NCBI RefSeq assembly: GCF_002104995.1 | Contig: NW_024468250.1 | Span: 1,240,001-1,304,000 of the forward strand | From: Linderina pennispora | Lineage: Eukaryota > Kickxellomycota > Kickxellomycetes > Kickxellales > Kickxellaceae | DNA: 64,000 nucleotides | Reading direction: 5' to 3' | Part shown: positions 56,150 through 64,000 of the stretch, piece by piece | Position numbering within the stretch: the first letter of the stretch is position 1 | Layout: each line of letters begins with the position of its first letter | Position numbers and translations under genes: made by a program | Notes under the pieces: model-generated | Told to the model about the DNA's origin: nothing | What the model saw: only the letters and a program-made list of their open reading frames with translations | The model's database searches: none

Positions 56150-56860
56150 ATGCGCTTCACTGCTGCCATTGCTTCGCTTGCCTGCGCCATAGGCGTCTAC
56201 GGTGTCTCGACTATCGACGAGGTCAAGCCCGCGCTCCAGGCTGATGATGTCATCCCTGGTGTCCTGCCCGTCTCCTTCGAGCCCAAGACCCTGCTTAATG
56301 TCAAGTGGGGCGAGCATGCTGTCGACTTTGGCAATCTGTTCAACCCGCCCAACGAGACCGCCCAGGCTCCCACTGTTGCCTGGGATGCCGACCCCGCCAA
56401 ATTCTACACCCTAGCCCTGGTCGACCCCGACGCTCCGTCGCGCGCCAACCCGATCCGCGCCCTGATGCGCCACTGGCTGGTTGTCAACATCCCGGGTAGC
56501 AACGTTGCTGCTGGCAACTCGACTGGCACTCCCTACCTGAACCCGAACCCGTTCCCTGGATGCGGCCGCAAGCGCTTTGTGTGGGTTCTGGCCGAGCAGG
56601 CCAAGGAGCTCCCCGAGCTTACTGCCCCCGCAACTCGCCCCAAGTTCGACCTCGAGGGCTACCTTGCTAGCAACGATATGACCTTGATTGGTGCCAACTA
56701 CTTCCAGGTCGATGCTCAGCCCGCTGACAGCTGCCAGATCCCAGGTGCTTCGTCGTCGTCGGCTGCCCCTTCGGCTACCGCCACTCCGACCGAGGAGGTT
56801 CCGGCTTCGTCTACTCCTGAGGCCACCGCCACCCAGCCCCCCAAGTGCAAGCACCACTGA
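56150..56860 (+). CDS. Secreted PEBP protein 4 (canonical ligand site, no GPI tail)
   Basis: 236 residues. Signal peptide MRFTAAIASLACAIGVYGVS. It keeps the PEBP signature in ALVDPDAPSRANPIRAL and the pocket His in MRHWLVVNIPGSNVAAGNS; the second conserved region is GCGRKRFVWVLAEQAKELPE. After the domain comes a short Ser/Thr/Pro/Ala-rich stretch, and it ends PPKCKHH with no hydrophobic tail, so it is probably secreted in soluble form. Codon use is G/C-rich at third positions, unlike copies 1-3. The ATG at 56150 starts the signal peptide; upstream open frame is 5' leader. Probably close to the ancestral gene from which the other copies came. Confidence 0.9.
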   Translation: MRFTAAIASLACAIGVYGVSTIDEVKPALQADDVIPGVLPVSFEPKTLLNVKWGEHAVDFGNLFNPPNETAQAPTVAWDADPAKFYTLALVDPDAPSRANPIRALMRHWLVVNIPGSNVAAGNSTGTPYLNPNPFPGCGRKRFVWVLAEQAKELPELTAPATRPKFDLEGYLASNDMTLIGANYFQVDAQPADSCQIPGASSSSAAPSATATPTEEVPASSTPEATATQPPKCKHH

Positions 56861-57097
56861 GCACATGTTCGTCTTTAGCTATCTTTCAGTGGCCACTTAA
56901 TTTGACCTTTTTGTACTCCTGCATTGCAAAAAGGCTGTGTGACATTTGCAGCCATATCTTTCCAGTACCGGCCATATGGAATAATTTCGAAATCGATGAC
57001 AAACACCGCCCATACTGTCAAAATATACCTTTGTGCTTTTAGTAATTAGGCCGACATCACTCGTATCTACAGCTCTGTGTTTTCCGAACTACTTAGC

Positions 57098-58663
57098 ATG
57101 CCGAACCACGAGCAGCTAGAAAAATGCACACAGCTGCTGTCGACCAAATCCACTGATGACGAAAAGTTTGCTGGACTAATGCTGGTGCCACGCGTTGTGG
57201 CTCCTGACGACGCGGAGTCTTTGGAGTACATCTTCGATGCCATGGACGTCAAATTCCTGGAGCGACTCATGCGTACGGGGCTGAAGCAGGCGGACAAATC
57301 GGCCATTATGCTTAATATCGCGATCCCCGTCATCGACAGCTTTGCCTCCCATTCGCAGATTGCAGGCAAGCCGAAGATGCTCGAGCGCATCCCGACCCTG
57401 CTGCAGATTGTTGGCCGCCAGGTGCCGCAGGTGTCAAACGAGGCTGCCCAGGCAGTGTGCAAAATAGTTTCGACCGATAGCGGTGCCGAAGCGGTTCTTG
57501 AGTCTCCAGAAGGGCTTGTTGGCGTGGTTGGCAGCCTGGCCTCAGCCGACTCTGATACCAAAGACCTCATCGGTTTCGTAGACTTTGCGCTTAATCGACT
57601 GTCGACATTTGCCAGCAGCAGCCGTGGCCACGGGCTCTTGGGCCAGTGGGTAGAAATTGTCACCAAAACATCGGCACTATTCGACAATAACCAGCAGATG
57701 CTAAAGTTTGGGCTTATCGGCGTGCTGGCCAATGCGCTGGAGCCAATCGACCGGGATATCGGGGCTGAGGCCGACACACAACATCCATGCGCACAGCTTA
57801 TCAGCCACGTACTCTCTGGCTGTGTCTCGGTGCTACGTCAAAGGTCCGAGACGACCCAGTATGCGGACCAGGCGCTGGTTCTCGCCTCGCACCTGGTGAG
57901 ACTCTGGCCGGATCGTGTGTTCGCGGACAAACGAAAGAGTGACAGGGATTCCAACGACCAGCGCAAGCAGTCGGATCTGATCCTGCGATTGGCATGTGTC
58001 GAGGGTCAGTCGTCGATAGACTCGATGATGATAAGCCCGCCGCTGGCCAAGGGGAAGCCAGACCAACAGCGGCTGAAGCGCGGATGGAAGCTGCCGTTCT
58101 GCGCTGAGATCGCAGCTGGCTGGCTCGAGTGGGTGTCCCAGTGGCTCGACGACCAGGAGCTCGAATCGGACAATGTCGATGAGGAAGCCATTTATTCGGC
58201 AATGGGCTCGGTGCAGAAGCTTGCTGATGCTGCGGTTGGGTTCCTGACTGACTGGAGGGATCGAGTGGACTGCGATCAGGAAGTGCTAGAGGCCAGCCCC
58301 ACCGTCTGTCTGAGCACTGTGCACCTGCTGACCCAGTGGCTGGCAACTGACCCGAAGCTTCACAGCAACGCACTGCCCCTCTTGCCCATGTTCACCGAGT
58401 GGATTAAAAAGTGTCCTGAGCACAGTGCAACTCTGCGGGGCTATTTACGCCCGTGCATCTCATTTGCACTCGACACATGCAGCATTGACGAAGAAAAGTT
58501 TGTCAAGGACCTGAAGGCCCGCGAGCTGACACATGCGCGCGGCGAGGGACTGGAGTTTTCTTCGCCGTGGGTTGGTAGCATCGAGTTCGACGATCTGGCA
58601 TATGCCGTCTACAACATTCCCTCGGATGAAGAGATTCTGGCCAAGCGCCAGGACCAAAGCTGA
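57098..58663 (+). CDS. Neurochondrin-family protein
   Basis: 521-residue all-helical protein. The start MPNHEQLEKCTQLLSTKST followed by DDEKFAGLMLVPRVV matches the neurochondrin N-terminus (helical repeat containing D-E-x-F-A-x-L-x-L-V). Other matching parts are ERIPTLLQIVGRQ and WLEWVSQWLDD. Neurochondrins are cytosolic armadillo-like proteins linked to signalling and trafficking; the fungal role is unknown. The ORF could start at a GTG at 57077, but the first ATG is 57098. Intact frame. Confidence 0.75.
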   Translation: MPNHEQLEKCTQLLSTKSTDDEKFAGLMLVPRVVAPDDAESLEYIFDAMDVKFLERLMRTGLKQADKSAIMLNIAIPVIDSFASHSQIAGKPKMLERIPTLLQIVGRQVPQVSNEAAQAVCKIVSTDSGAEAVLESPEGLVGVVGSLASADSDTKDLIGFVDFALNRLSTFASSSRGHGLLGQWVEIVTKTSALFDNNQQMLKFGLIGVLANALEPIDRDIGAEADTQHPCAQLISHVLSGCVSVLRQRSETTQYADQALVLASHLVRLWPDRVFADKRKSDRDSNDQRKQSDLILRLACVEGQSSIDSMMISPPLAKGKPDQQRLKRGWKLPFCAEIAAGWLEWVSQWLDDQELESDNVDEEAIYSAMGSVQKLADAAVGFLTDWRDRVDCDQEVLEASPTVCLSTVHLLTQWLATDPKLHSNALPLLPMFTEWIKKCPEHSATLRGYLRPCISFALDTCSIDEEKFVKDLKARELTHARGEGLEFSSPWVGSIEFDDLAYAVYNIPSDEEILAKRQDQS

Positions 58664-58898
58664 ACTGAAAAGTAGGCTTAGTGCTTCTTAGGATAGACAC
58701 AGCGCAGCCTTAAAGACCAAGCATGTTTATCACTACATCCGCTTCAATACATTGGCACCCAATGCCGTGAGTCGCCCTTTTCAAGGCTCTTTTCAAGGTG
58801 TTTACTCATGGGTAGACGCGTGCAAGCAGAGCACACGCATATTTAGTACATGCAAGATAAAACCATGCTACTCTTTGCAGTTGTGTGTAAGCATATGT

Positions 58899-59144
58899 CT
58901 ACTTGTGCTTGTCATGTTCGCGGTGGCCGTAGTAAAGTGCCAGGAAACGCTCGGCGTTCTTTTTATTCTTGGCCTCAGCCGCCTTCTTTGCGTCGGCCGC
59001 CTGCTTCTCCCTAATCTTCTTGCACGCGTCGCACAAGCAAACCTTAACGTTGTGCGGGTTGTTAGTCACCGTACACGTAATCTTCCCGTCGGTTATGTCA
59101 ACCGACCCAGCCTTCGTAAGGTCGCCAAAGTGAAAGTGGTGCAT
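58899..59144 (-). CDS. Small Lys/Ala-rich protein with a C-x-C-x2-C motif, 81 aa
   Basis: Unrecognised. It begins MHHFHFGDLTKAGSVDITDG, has a beta-like segment ITCTVTNNPHNVKV leading into CLCDACKKI, then a Lys/Ala-rich helix (QAADAKKAAEAKNKKNAE) and ends RFLALYYGHREHDKHK. Third codon positions are mostly G/C, supporting coding. The Cys cluster could bind a metal, though a fourth Cys lies further upstream (ITCTV). Convergent with the neurochondrin gene. Confidence 0.5.
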   Translation of the reverse strand: MHHFHFGDLTKAGSVDITDGKITCTVTNNPHNVKVCLCDACKKIREKQAADAKKAAEAKNKKNAERFLALYYGHREHDKHK

Positions 59145-60067
59145 TCTCTGGAATTGCGCGAGCTACCGTAAATTCAAATGTAAAATGGTTGCAGGGGTTT
59201 TTGCTGTGAAAGAAGGCGCCTATGTGTCAGCTGTGGGGTGTGCGGCCGCCTCTCCGGGGAGGAGAGCGCGTGGTGTAGTGCGGGATGTGCTGTTCCTTTT
59301 GCTGGATTGTCTACGCAGCAGCAAGGGAGTACGTGCAGCGGGCTGCATTGATATTCCCTCCAGCGGGCTAGCTCGTGCAGATACAGCCATTCAGAATCAG
59401 AGTCAGATTCACTGTCAGCGAGACCGAGGGCATATCGATATACTCAGCCCACATTATATACTCCACTGTAAGTGTCCACTACACCCAAGCTTTATCTCTG
59501 CAACGCCAGACTAAATGCGAGCAGGGGCCAATGCGTGCCTCAGCTGGGATTGCCAATCTGTGGCGTGAGAGCCTACAAGAAGCTGGCATTCCCTAAAGCA
59601 GATGCTAGAGGGGATATGGTGAAACCCCAGACTCCAGTGCTAGCGAGTTAGCGCTGCTCTGCCATTCGAATTTGGGGCGTTGTACGAGCAATTTTCTGTG
59701 TTCTTATGCTAGCCGTCCGCTAGGCGCTCCAGTTGAAAAATTTTCTTTCACGAGACACTAGTTTATGCGGGCTAAGCGCTTTGACATGGCAATATTGAGT
59801 ATAAATACCAGATGTGTTGTATGCCAACAGTCTAATCTCTTCTTCTTTTTCTTCTTTTCCATTCACTATGAGAATCCCTAGCTCTATTATTACATCACAT
59901 CCATTATATTTTTGTCCTGTCACCAGCGTCAAGCTCGACATCACATAGACCCGATTGCTTCAATACTCCTTTCACCACTCAGCACGTAGCCAGGCAATTT
60001 TTCGTGGAAACTTCTTGCCCAATTCCACAGGCCCAAGCACCCACACCGCCCTTCCCACTGATTCAAA
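59145..60067. other. Intergenic region before the nucleoside transporter
   Basis: About 920 bp, with no supported gene. A TATAAATA at 59800-59807 and a C/T-rich stretch after it lie about 260 bp upstream of the transporter start; this is the likely promoter. Confidence 0.45.
59800..59807 (+). promoter_or_regulatory. TATA box before the nucleoside transporter
   Basis: TATAAATA, about 260 bp upstream of ATG 60068, followed by a pyrimidine-rich tract (TCTTCTTTTTCTTC). Confidence 0.4.
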
Positions 60068-61885
60068 ATGGATCCAGCCAGCACCCACCCGCCGACATCC
60101 GAGTCCAAGCAGAGCGAGCTCGACACCAGCGATACTGCATCTGGATCAACGAGCAAGACCGACAAGCAGCAGCAGCTTCAGGGCCAGGGAGACCACAGGC
60201 TAGATGGTGACTGGGCAAAGGACAGCGCAGACAAGGAGCTCGGCGCCAAAGGCGGCTATGAGGTCCCCAATGAGGTCCTGTGGCCCAGATCCAGGCTCGA
60301 TATCTTGGGCAGGGTCCGGTATATCTGGCACCACTACACCCTCTGGTGCTGCCTGGTGATCTGGGTCCTGATCACGGCGTACTTTATTGTGTCATGCGCG
60401 CTCAAGGACAAGACGCAGTTGTCTGATATTCTGCCGTTCATCTTCCTCTACGTCTTCATCTCGTTCAAGATGCTGTTTGCGTTTGTGCCTACGACAATTG
60501 TGTCAAGGCCGATTGAGCACATGTTTAGCAAGATCATTGCCGAGCCGGTTTCGCGGATCCCCATTTATATCAAGTATACTGTCGGTGTGGTTGTGCTGTT
60601 CGCTATCGTCCTCGGCGTTTCTCTGGGTACGAAAGTATCGGAGCAGGGCAGCAAGCTGCAGCGCATGCAGTCGCTGCTGGGCGTTCTTGTGTACACTGCC
60701 ATTCTGGCCGCCACATCCAAGCACCCTAAGCATATCCCGTGGCATACAGTCATCATTGGCTTTCTGGTCCAGTTCTGCATTGGATGCATTGTGATCAAGA
60801 CTGGCTGGGGCCACGACCTGTTCAGCTGGCTCGCCCAGATGGCCAGCAGCCTGCTCGAGTTTTCGCGGTACGGTGCGATATTCCTGCTCAACAAGCATAT
60901 TGTTGAATTTGGCACATTCGCAGTTTCGGTGTTCCCTGCGGTTATCTTCTTTGCTGCGTTCGTGCAGATGGTCTACTATCTGGGAGGCATGCAGTGGCTG
61001 CTCAAGAAGCTCGGGTGGATCTTCTACACGATCATGGACACCTCTGGCGTCGAATCGATTGTCGCCGCTGCCTCGCCATTTATCGGCCAGAACGAGAACG
61101 TGCTTTTGGTCAAGGACTACTTTGAGTCGATGACCAATTCCGAGATTCACGCGTGCATGACAGCTGGCTTCGCCACCATTTCCGGCTCGACGCTGCAAGG
61201 ATACATTGCGCTGGGCGTTGATGCCAAGAACATCATCACCTCGTGCATCATGTCTATCCCGTGCTCGCTAGCGCTGAGCAAGCTCCGGTATCCCGAGACT
61301 GAGGTTCCGCTGACAAAGGGCAAGATGGTCGAGCCGCCCAAGCGCACAGACGAGGCGAACATCCTGCATGCACTGGCCAATGGCGCAGCGATCGGCGTCA
61401 ACATCTCGCTCCTGGTAGCAGCCAACCTCATTGCTGTCGTGTCGATGGTCAAGCTGATCAACTTCTTCCTGACGTGGTTTGGCCAGTTCATCTCCATCAA
61501 CGCGCTAACTCTGGAGCTGATTCTGGGCTACATCTTCTACCCGTTCACGTGGCTCCTGGGTGTGCCCGGCCGGGATATCCTGAAGGTGTCGCAGCTCATT
61601 GGCCTCAAGGTCATCTCGAACGAGTTTGTTGCTTTCCAGAAGCTCCAAGGACAGGACGAAAAGGGGATCTATTACACTGAGGACATGTCTCATCGCGCCA
61701 CCACTATTGCGCAGTTTGCGCTGTGCGGCTTCGGAAACCTCGGCAGTATCGCCATCCAGATTGGCTCCCTCGGAAGCCTGGCGCCATCGCGCAAGGCCGA
61801 TATCTCGCGCCTGGCCCTCAGCGCGTGCATCACTGGCGTGTGTGCGACACTGATGACCTCAGCCATCATTGCCATGGTTATGTAG
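60068..61885 (+). CDS. Concentrative nucleoside transporter (CNT/SLC28)
   Basis: Cation-coupled nucleoside importer in the plasma membrane. 605 residues: a hydrophilic N-terminus of about 75 residues (Ser/Thr/Gln-rich), then ten or more hydrophobic segments. The CNT core is seen in VESIVAAASPFIGQNENVLL, the region ESMTNSEIHACMTAGFATIS (E/D-x-x-T-x-S-E-x-H-x-x-M-T-x-G-F-A-T-I), GSTLQGYIALGV, and the C-terminal CGFGNLGSIAIQIGSLGSLAP. These match the NupC/CNT signature, including the GFAN-like helix. The start at 60068 is the first ATG in frame. Intact. Confidence 0.93.
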   Translation: MDPASTHPPTSESKQSELDTSDTASGSTSKTDKQQQLQGQGDHRLDGDWAKDSADKELGAKGGYEVPNEVLWPRSRLDILGRVRYIWHHYTLWCCLVIWVLITAYFIVSCALKDKTQLSDILPFIFLYVFISFKMLFAFVPTTIVSRPIEHMFSKIIAEPVSRIPIYIKYTVGVVVLFAIVLGVSLGTKVSEQGSKLQRMQSLLGVLVYTAILAATSKHPKHIPWHTVIIGFLVQFCIGCIVIKTGWGHDLFSWLAQMASSLLEFSRYGAIFLLNKHIVEFGTFAVSVFPAVIFFAAFVQMVYYLGGMQWLLKKLGWIFYTIMDTSGVESIVAAASPFIGQNENVLLVKDYFESMTNSEIHACMTAGFATISGSTLQGYIALGVDAKNIITSCIMSIPCSLALSKLRYPETEVPLTKGKMVEPPKRTDEANILHALANGAAIGVNISLLVAANLIAVVSMVKLINFFLTWFGQFISINALTLELILGYIFYPFTWLLGVPGRDILKVSQLIGLKVISNEFVAFQKLQGQDEKGIYYTEDMSHRATTIAQFALCGFGNLGSIAIQIGSLGSLAPSRKADISRLALSACITGVCATLMTSAIIAMVM

Positions 61886-62947
61886 ATGCGACATTTTGCT
61901 TTGTTATTTCTTTCCAACTATTCATCTTTTTTTTTTTTTTTTTTTTTTTCAAAATGGCGCGGCGACATACAGAAATTTTTTCGGTGGATCGGTGGAGGGA
62001 AGGCGAAACGCTCCGCTGTGGCAATCATGGACGCGAAAGCAAATTATTCGCATGTGCAAAGCATTTTTTGCCCTCGGTCGCCGTGCCAGCACTCTAGTGC
62101 AAGTAACGAACACGACGCTTTTGTAGTCTGCCAATACGCCGCAGGCACTTCCCGACGAAGCCCGAAAGCATGTTTTGCCAGAGATTGGATCGATAAACAG
62201 GCCGCGGAGGAGCGTGCCTCCCAGAGACTGCATCTGGATGCAAGAAGGGGCTACATATCGATATGCTTGATACCATCTAGATTCCAAGGAAGAAAGGTCA
62301 ATAGTGTCTGTGCTCCCCCGCCTCACATTGAGTGGCTGCAGTCAGCAACAGAAGAAGGCTGTCCAGCCTGATAAGGAAGAGAGCACCCCCATCAGGCATT
62401 TGGACCCCCAGCAATCACGCAATAATCCTATTCATTGCACCAGTCATTTCTAATAGAACTGGCTTGCCAGCCGCGCTGCTTGGCCAGAAGGCTGCAGCTT
62501 TCGGCAATACCGCTCTGCACCACCAGCCATCTCGGATCTTCTGGCGACTGAATCCGAAGCTGCGATTGACCTCAGCATTTTTATTTCTCCAGTTCCAATG
62601 AGTAGCGCGGGTTTAGCGCGGCGACTGGTATGGCTGTGGACAAAATGTGCCGGGATAAGGCGGAGCTGGCTTGATTTGCAAAGGAGTCCCTTTCTGCGTC
62701 TAGGTATGTGCTTCGGGACATGGCCGAGATGAACGGGAAGCGGCGACATTTGCCTGTGCAAAAAAAAAGAAAATTTGGCCAATCCACATTCCCCCTTTTC
62801 GCCTTTCGTGGGTCATGATGGCCAGCGCAGCGAGATTCCTTCCATACACCCACCATGCCTGTCAGATCGGGCCGAAATGCATTTACCAACCTTTTTCCTG
62901 CAGCATTGCAAGCCAGAACGGAATACTGGTCCCCGTTCGCCAGGCAA
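61886..62947. other. Intergenic region with a long poly-T run
   Basis: About 1.1 kb, with no supported gene. A run of about 23 T lies at 61927-61949, just after the transporter stop. Open frames of 60-160 codons on both strands lack family resemblance. Confidence 0.5.
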
Positions 62948-62954
62948 TATAAAA
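62948..62954 (+). promoter_or_regulatory. TATA box before the PQ-loop gene
   Basis: TATAAAA, about 104 bp upstream of the ATG at 63058, followed by a C/T-rich start region. Confidence 0.5.
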
Positions 62955-63057
62955 GCAGCTGGGGGACTGTGGCCCGTCGTTCCATCTCAACTAGAGAGAC
63001 AGGACGCTGCTCTTACCATTTCCTCTTCGCCTTTTTCTGTTCTCATACATATCCATC

Positions 63058-63921
63058 ATGTGGTTTGCGCAAACGTGTCCAGCACTGGAGGGTCAAAGTG
63101 CAATCTGGTGGCTCGACCGCTTCTTCGGTACGTGCATTTACAGCTACACCGATGCTGCCAGCTCGCTCCTGGGCACCCTGACCATCGGCCTCTGGTTCGT
63201 CGCCCTGTTACCGCAGATTTACGAGAACTGGTTGCGCAAGTCGACAGACGGACTGTCGACACACTTCATGTTTCTCTGGCTCATTGGCGACTCGATGAAC
63301 ACGCTCGGATGCATTATCCTGAAGCAGCGGCCATTCCAGATCTTCCTGTCCTCGTACTTTGTCGTCTCCGGCATCATCCTGATCATCCAATACTTTTTGT
63401 ACCGCGGCAATACCCCGAGGCTGACCGAACCAGCACCAGATGCTACAGAATACACCAGCCTTTTGCCTAGCAGCGATGATGGGCGGAAAATGCCGTGGCA
63501 GCGCAAGTCCGTGTGGTTCATGGTGGCGTGGGTTGGCGGGGTTGCCCTGTTCTGGACGGTTGTCAGGCACTGGCATGTCATTGGATCGAGCATCAACATG
63601 CAGGCAGTAGGCATGGCGATGGCGTGGGGCAGCACCATGTTTTTCCATATATCGCGTCTGCCCCAGCTCTGGCTCAACTGGAAGCGGCAGAGCGTCGAGG
63701 GCCTGGCAAAATCCATGTTCATGGTCACATTCTCTGCCAACGGCACGTACGCAATCTCGCTGATCATCATCATGGCCACGGGCGATGCCGATGTGTTCCG
63801 GAGGTCGCTGGCGTTCCTCTACGGAGCCATTGGCTCGATGCTGCTCGACGTCTTCGTGCTGATGCAGTGCTACATGTTCGATCGCTGTGCCAAACCGACC
63901 CACCACCTAATCGAGGCGTAA
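63058..63921 (+). CDS. PQ-loop vacuolar amino-acid transporter (Ypq/PQLC2-like)
   Basis: Seven-helix exporter of cationic amino acids from the vacuole or lysosome. 287 residues with two PQ-loop repeats: GLWFVALLPQIYENWLRKST (residues about 45-64) and ISRLPQLWLNWKRQSVEGLA near residue 200. After the first repeat are LSTHFMFLWLIGDSMNTLG, as in Ypq1-3 and PQLC2 proteins, and a variable loop carrying TEYTSLLPS, a possible acidic dileucine sorting signal. No cleavable signal peptide. Intact. Confidence 0.92.
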   Translation: MWFAQTCPALEGQSAIWWLDRFFGTCIYSYTDAASSLLGTLTIGLWFVALLPQIYENWLRKSTDGLSTHFMFLWLIGDSMNTLGCIILKQRPFQIFLSSYFVVSGIILIIQYFLYRGNTPRLTEPAPDATEYTSLLPSSDDGRKMPWQRKSVWFMVAWVGGVALFWTVVRHWHVIGSSINMQAVGMAMAWGSTMFFHISRLPQLWLNWKRQSVEGLAKSMFMVTFSANGTYAISLIIIMATGDADVFRRSLAFLYGAIGSMLLDVFVLMQCYMFDRCAKPTHHLIEA

Positions 63922-64000
63922 TCCCATTTCTGATTACTTGACTATTATCATACTATTAACGCATCTAGATCATGCTGCGACAGGGCGCGTATTTTGGCTG

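Noticed and set aside
61927-61949. Poly-T as the tail of an inserted retroelement
   Set aside because: No reverse transcriptase, endonuclease or target-site duplication was seen nearby.

Overview
The window is nuclear DNA from a fungus. It carries single-copy eukaryotic housekeeping genes with fungal-type sequence (DIM1, BUD32, KNL1/Spc7, OST48/Wbp1, EMC1, LTV1, kynureninase), short spliceosomal introns (71-114 nt, GTAAGT/GTACGT-type donors, CTAAC/CTGAC-like branch sites) and short intergenic spacers. The gene repertoire and the secreted PEBP-like family would fit an early-diverging lineage such as Kickxellomycotina. That placement is inference only, because I could not run a search.

Layout. 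1-1081: cytochrome c (5' end outside the window) converges on a GNAT acetyltransferase. 1620-4047: DIM1, a small unknown gene, a possible small spliced gene and coatomer zeta. 4475-15791: one giant BEACH-WD40 protein gene. 15850-19024: an M16 metallopeptidase. 19749-31138: two tandem ABCC (MRP-type) transporter genes separated by about 3 kb of AT-rich DNA. 31220-38434: seven minus-strand genes in a tight head-to-tail row (in transcription order VMA9, RPC9, RPP1, kynureninase, DNAJC11-like, PDK, TFB5). 38679-49123: KNL1, BUD32, OST48 and EMC1 (divergent pair), LTV1. 49385-50850: a poorly conserved, unrecognised locus. 51039-56860: four tandem PEBP-fold secreted proteins. 57098-63921: neurochondrin-like protein, a small CxxC protein, a concentrative nucleoside transporter and a PQ-loop vacuolar amino-acid transporter.

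Reading-frame breaks. Many genes in the first 31 kb (cytochrome c, GNAT, BEACH, M16, both ABC genes), plus the 3' end of KNL1, are interrupted by single-base frame changes. Where I could compare with a paralogue or a family consensus, nearly all are explained by one extra base, often next to an identical base. Real pseudogenes seldom decay this way, so I treat these genes as probably functional and the breaks as likely assembly errors. Genes from 31 to 64 kb are almost all intact.

Themes. Several neighbours act in ER protein maturation (OST48, EMC1) or in ribosome/tRNA/RNA-polymerase biology (DIM1, LTV1, RPP1, RPC9, BUD32, TFB5), but I see no operon-like pathway. The most distinctive biology is the PEBP array. 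Three GPI-anchor-like paralogues have replaced the PEBP ligand-pocket residues, while the fourth, soluble-type copy keeps them.
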